From NCBI RefSeq assembly GCF_900176285.1, contig NZ_FWXF01000020.1, positions 1 through 64,000 on the forward strand: a stretch of DNA of 64,000 nt, read 5' to 3'. This DNA comes from Desulfacinum hydrothermale DSM 13146 (lineage in GTDB: Bacteria > Desulfobacterota > Syntrophobacteria > Syntrophobacterales > DSM-9756). Below the pieces are notes generated by a model, which was given only the letters and a program-made list of their open reading frames with translations, did no database searches and was not told where the DNA came from. The position numbers were made by a program, and so were the translations under genes. This document shows positions 61,148-64,000 of the stretch, one piece after another (position 1 is the first letter of the stretch; every line of letters begins with the position of its first letter).

Positions 61148-62095
61148 TTATTCCGAGTCGGTAGTCTCCTTTTGCTGCTCCCGGATCCGGCGCCAAGCGG
61201 CCACCGTCACCTGAGCCAGGCGCACGGAGGCGGCATCCACCATTTTTCCGTCAAGGGCCAGGGTTCCCTCTCCCTTGGCCCGCGCCGATTCGTAGGCTTC
61301 CACGATGCGAAGAGCCCGCTGCACCTCCTCTTCTTCCGGGCTGAAGGCGGCATTGATCGTCTCCAGCTGGGCGGGATGGATCGCCCATTTTCCGTCGTAG
61401 CCCAGGGCCCGGCTCAAGGCGCAGGAACGACCCAGGCCCGCCTCGTCTTTGAAATCCCCGTAAGGGGCATCCATGGCGGCAAGCCCCGCCGCCTTGGCAG
61501 CCATGACCATCCGGCTCAAAGGATAGTGCCAGCGGTGTCCCGGATAGTCCCCTTCGCCATCCCCGTGGCCGCTTACCCCCCCACTGGGCATGCCCAACGA
61601 CGCCCCATAGTCGGCCACGCCGAACACCAGGGCTTCCAATCGAGGAGAGCTGCCGGCGATGGTATGGACCCGGGCCATTCCCTGGGCCGTCTCGATGGAG
61701 GCCTCCAACCCGATCCGCTTGTGCACACCCATGGCCCATTCGATCTGGGTCAAGAGGTAATCCAGCGCCTTGATTTCGGCGGGATCGTTCACCTTGGGCA
61801 CCACGATCACGTCCACCAAGTCCCCCGCCGCCTCCACCACATCGATCACATCCCGATAGGCGAAGGGGGTGCCCATATCATTGATGCGGTACGCCCGGAC
61901 CTTACCGCCCCAGTCCCCCAAGCGAAGGGCTTCCACCACGGCTTGCCTGGCCGCGGCTTTCTCCTCCACCGGCACGGAGTCTTCCAGGTCCAGCATGACC
62001 ACATCCGCCGGAAGCCCCAGGGCCTTTTGCACCATTCTTTCCCGGTTGGCGGGAACGGATAACAGGGATCGTCTCAATCGGACAGGGCGCTCCAT
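61148..62095 (-). CDS. HpcH/HpaI-family CoA-ester lyase (malyl-CoA lyase / CitE-like)
   Basis: 315 residues. RRSLLSVPANRERMVQKAL, VMLDLEDSVPVEEKAAAR (metal-binding Asp/Glu), YRINDMGTPFAYRDV, PKVNDPAEIK, IETAQGM, VFGVADYGASLG, MDAPYGDFKDEAG and KWAIHPAQ. It is a Mg-dependent enzyme cleaving or forming malyl-CoA or methylmalyl-CoA, or a citramalyl-CoA lyase; MDAPYGDFKD and the GHRWHYP segment favour the malyl-CoA lyase branch. Start ATG 62095 after GGAGGTGAT. Second gene after pyruvate phosphate dikinase (159-bp gap), suggesting a link around phosphoenolpyruvate, malate and acetyl-CoA. Confidence 0.87.
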   Translation of the reverse strand: MERPVRLRRSLLSVPANRERMVQKALGLPADVVMLDLEDSVPVEEKAAARQAVVEALRLGDWGGKVRAYRINDMGTPFAYRDVIDVVEAAGDLVDVIVVPKVNDPAEIKALDYLLTQIEWAMGVHKRIGLEASIETAQGMARVHTIAGSSPRLEALVFGVADYGASLGMPSGGVSGHGDGEGDYPGHRWHYPLSRMVMAAKAAGLAAMDAPYGDFKDEAGLGRSCALSRALGYDGKWAIHPAQLETINAAFSPEEEEVQRALRIVEAYESARAKGEGTLALDGKMVDAASVRLAQVTVAAWRRIREQQKETTDSE

Positions 62096-62254
62096 ATCAC
62101 CTCCTGCCTGGGTTGGAAGGGGGGGAGGTCATGGGGGCGGCTGCCAGAAGGGGAGCGGCCCAGCGAGCCACCCCCCTTCGACCACCTTATCCCAAATCGG
62201 CGATCCGGATCATGCCTCTCCCGAGCCCTTGGTTCGCGGTCCTTCTGCGGCCCA

Positions 62255-64000
62255 TCAGTTCTTTTCGCGTATGGCCGCACGGGCGGCGGCAAGCCGGGCG
62301 ATGGGCACCCGGTAGGGGGAACAGCTCACATAATCCAACCCGATCCGGTGGCAGAACTCCACCGAGGTGGGCTCCCCACCATGCTCGCCGCAGATGCCCA
62401 CCTTGAGATCGGCGCGGGTGGCACGTCCCTTCTCCACGCCCATGCGCATGAGCTGGCCCACTCCTTCCTGGTCGATCTTTTCAAAGGGATCGAATTGCCA
62501 TATCTTCTTTTCCAGGTAGTGGTGGAGAAACTTGGCCGCGTCATCCCGGCTGATGCCGAACACCGTCTGGGTGAGGTCGTTGGTGCCGAAGGAGAAGAAG
62601 GCCGCCTCCCGAGCCACCTTATCGGCCGTGAGAGCGCCTCGGGGCACCTCGATCATGGTCCCCACCAGGTAGGGCACCTCCACGCCGTGCGCCTCCATGA
62701 CCTCCCGGGCCACCTGGTCCACCACCCGCTTCTGATCCTCCAACTCCGCCACATGGCCCACCAAGGGGATCATGATCTCGGGGCGAACCTCCGTTCCCTC
62801 CTTTTTCACTTCGCACGCGGCCTCAAGGATCGCCCGGGCCTGCATGGCCGTGATTTCCGGGTACACCACGCCCAGTCGGCAACCGCGGTGCCCCAGCATG
62901 GGATTGGCCTCGTGCAGGGCCTGGAGCTTGGCCCGCACGTCCTCTTCCGCCACCCCCATCTGGTCCGCCACCGTGCGGATATCCGCATCTTCCGTGGGCA
63001 GGAACTCATGGAGGGGGGGATCGAGCGTGCGAATGGTGACCGGCAACCCGTTCATGACACGGAAGATACCCTTGAAGTCCTCTTTTTGCATGGGAAGGAG
63101 CTGGGCCAGGGCCCTTTCCCGCCCCTCCTTGGTGCGAGCCAGGATCATCTGGCGGACCACATTGATCCGTTCACCTTCGAAGAACATGTGCTCGGTACGG
63201 CACAGGCCGATCCCCTCTGCGCCGAAGGCCAAGGCCATCCCGGCTTGGTCCGGCTGGTCCGCATTGGTGCGAACGCCCAGGCGCCGGGCCTTGTCCGCCC
63301 ACTCCATCAAGGACTGGTAATCCTGATAGATGGGGGATTCTTCCGCCTTGAGGGCCCCTTCCATCACCTGCAGGACCTCGGACGGCTTGGTGGGGATACG
63401 CCCTTGAAAAACCTCGCCAGTGGACCCGTCCAGCGAGATCCAGTCGCCTTCCCGGATCACGCGGCCGTTGGCGCTCATCTGCCGTTTTTTGTAGTCGATT
63501 TCCATATCTCCACAGCCCACCACACAGACTTTGCCCATCTGGCGGGCTACCAAGGCCGCGTGGGACGTCATGCCGCCTCGGGAGGTGAGGATCCCCTGGG
63601 CGGCATGCATGCCGCGAATGTCGTCCGGAGACGTTTCCAGGCGCACCAGAATCACCTGCTCATCCCGGGCGGCCCATTGCTCCGCATCCACGGCATTGAA
63701 GACCACCCGTCCGGAGGCGGCACCCGGCCCTGCGTTGAGGCCCTTGGACAACAGAGCCCCGGAGGCCATCGCCTTCTGCTTCGCCTCCATGTCGAAGATG
63801 GGCCGAAGCAGCTGATTGAGCTGGTTGGGCTCCACCCGCATGAGGGCCTCCTCTTCGCTGAGGATGCCTTCCCGGACCATGTCCACGGCGATCTTGAAGG
63901 CGGCGAAGCCGGTGCGCTTTCCGCTGCGGGTCTGGAGCATCCAGAGCTTGCCGCGCTGGATGGTGAATTCAATGTCCTGCATGTCGCGATAATGGCGGTC
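62255..64000 (-). CDS. ppdK: Pyruvate, phosphate dikinase, C-terminal two thirds (cut by window edge)
   Basis: 582 codons are visible; the frame continues past the right edge (DRHYRDMQDIEF), so the N-terminal ATP-grasp domain is missing from view. Phosphohistidine swivel domain GGMTSHAALVARQMGK, PEP-binding barrel GIGLCRTEHMFF, RTLDPPLHEFLP, GHRGCRLG, IMIPLV, FFSFGTNDLTQ, catalytic Cys region KVGICGEHGG. It interconverts pyruvate and phosphoenolpyruvate using ATP and phosphate (forming AMP and PPi). Ends REKN. A malyl-CoA-lyase-like gene follows. Confidence 0.96.
   Translation of the reverse strand, partial: DRHYRDMQDIEFTIQRGKLWMLQTRSGKRTGFAAFKIAVDMVREGILSEEEALMRVEPNQLNQLLRPIFDMEAKQKAMASGALLSKGLNAGPGAASGRVVFNAVDAEQWAARDEQVILVRLETSPDDIRGMHAAQGILTSRGGMTSHAALVARQMGKVCVVGCGDMEIDYKKRQMSANGRVIREGDWISLDGSTGEVFQGRIPTKPSEVLQVMEGALKAEESPIYQDYQSLMEWADKARRLGVRTNADQPDQAGMALAFGAEGIGLCRTEHMFFEGERINVVRQMILARTKEGRERALAQLLPMQKEDFKGIFRVMNGLPVTIRTLDPPLHEFLPTEDADIRTVADQMGVAEEDVRAKLQALHEANPMLGHRGCRLGVVYPEITAMQARAILEAACEVKKEGTEVRPEIMIPLVGHVAELEDQKRVVDQVAREVMEAHGVEVPYLVGTMIEVPRGALTADKVAREAAFFSFGTNDLTQTVFGISRDDAAKFLHHYLEKKIWQFDPFEKIDQEGVGQLMRMGVEKGRATRADLKVGICGEHGGEPTSVEFCHRIGLDYVSCSPYRVPIARLAAARAAIREKN

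Noticed and set aside
1-64000. CRISPR arrays, rRNA and tRNA genes, prophage, replication origin
   Set aside because: No regularly spaced direct repeats, no rRNA-like blocks, no T-loop GGTTCGAATCC with matching acceptor stems, and no phage or origin signatures. The GGGTTCGAAACCC inside repeat copy C looks T-loop-like but is part of the palindrome.

Overview
The window is high-GC bacterial chromosome, probably a sulfate-reducing or syntrophic member of the Syntrophobacterales (old Deltaproteobacteria; Desulfacinum/Syntrophobacter-like). This is inferred from the gene mix: hybrid-cluster protein, multiheme cytochrome c, a heme-c chemoreceptor, periplasmic Tat-exported [NiFe]-hydrogenase, B12-dependent acyl-CoA mutase with its GTPase, paired family III CoA-transferases, pyruvate phosphate dikinase and NtrC-type regulators. 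No rRNA, tRNA, CRISPR array or prophage was seen.

Layout. 1-1.2 kb: 5' part of an IS110-family transposase, cut by the window edge, abutting hcp. 3-8.4 kb: a MetE/UroD-like protein, a tandem UspA, a polar amino-acid ABC importer and a small zinc ribbon. 8.9-17.5 kb: two tandem CoA-transferases and a repeat-built polytopic membrane protein on the minus strand, facing a plus-strand operon for a B12 mutase (large and small subunits) and its MeaB chaperone; the mutase carries isobutyryl-CoA-mutase-type rather than methylmalonyl-CoA-type substrate residues. 17.7-19.7 kb: tetraheme cytochrome plus heme-c chemoreceptor. 19.9-24.6 kb: a J-domain protein, a GlnD with an apparently dead nucleotidyltransferase site, and an exported superoxide dismutase. 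24.6-35.7 kb: nucleotide-sugar and polysaccharide genes (epimerase, UDP-sugar dehydrogenase, phosphomannomutase, rmlA, rmlB, Nudix, manC, glycosyltransferase), interrupted by a 53-residue small gene behind an attenuator-like leader. 35.7-38.5 kb: aromatic amino-acid-type ABC importer. 38.7-42.1 kb: TPP riboswitch and a four-gene ECF operon (thiW, fused ATPase, EcfT, an unknown P-loop NTPase). 42.2-43.8 kb: PhoU-like protein and Pit transporter. 43.9-51.6 kb: threonine dehydratase, UvrD-type helicase, an unknown protein with larB, waaA and asnS. 51.7-55.3 kb: [NiFe]-hydrogenase with maturation protease and hypC. 56.1-60.7 kb: a small orphan protein, then histidine kinase, NtrC-type regulator and a short pseudo-receiver whose upstream region has a sigma-54 promoter and two palindromic operators. 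61.1-64 kb: a malyl-CoA-lyase-like protein and pyruvate phosphate dikinase (cut by the right edge).

How the parts may work together. The most coherent possibly undescribed module is 8.9-17.5 kb: uptake of a carboxylic acid (membrane protein), CoA activation (CoA-transferase pair) and carbon-skeleton isomerisation (mutase plus MeaB), which could feed a branched acid such as isobutyrate into beta-oxidation. The second is the kinase / NtrC-regulator / phosphomimetic receiver circuit at 56.7-60.7 kb, for which both the sigma-54 promoter and the likely activator sites can be read in the sequence. A dispersed repeat of about 85 bp ending in a GC-rich palindrome occurs three times, with a fourth core-only copy.
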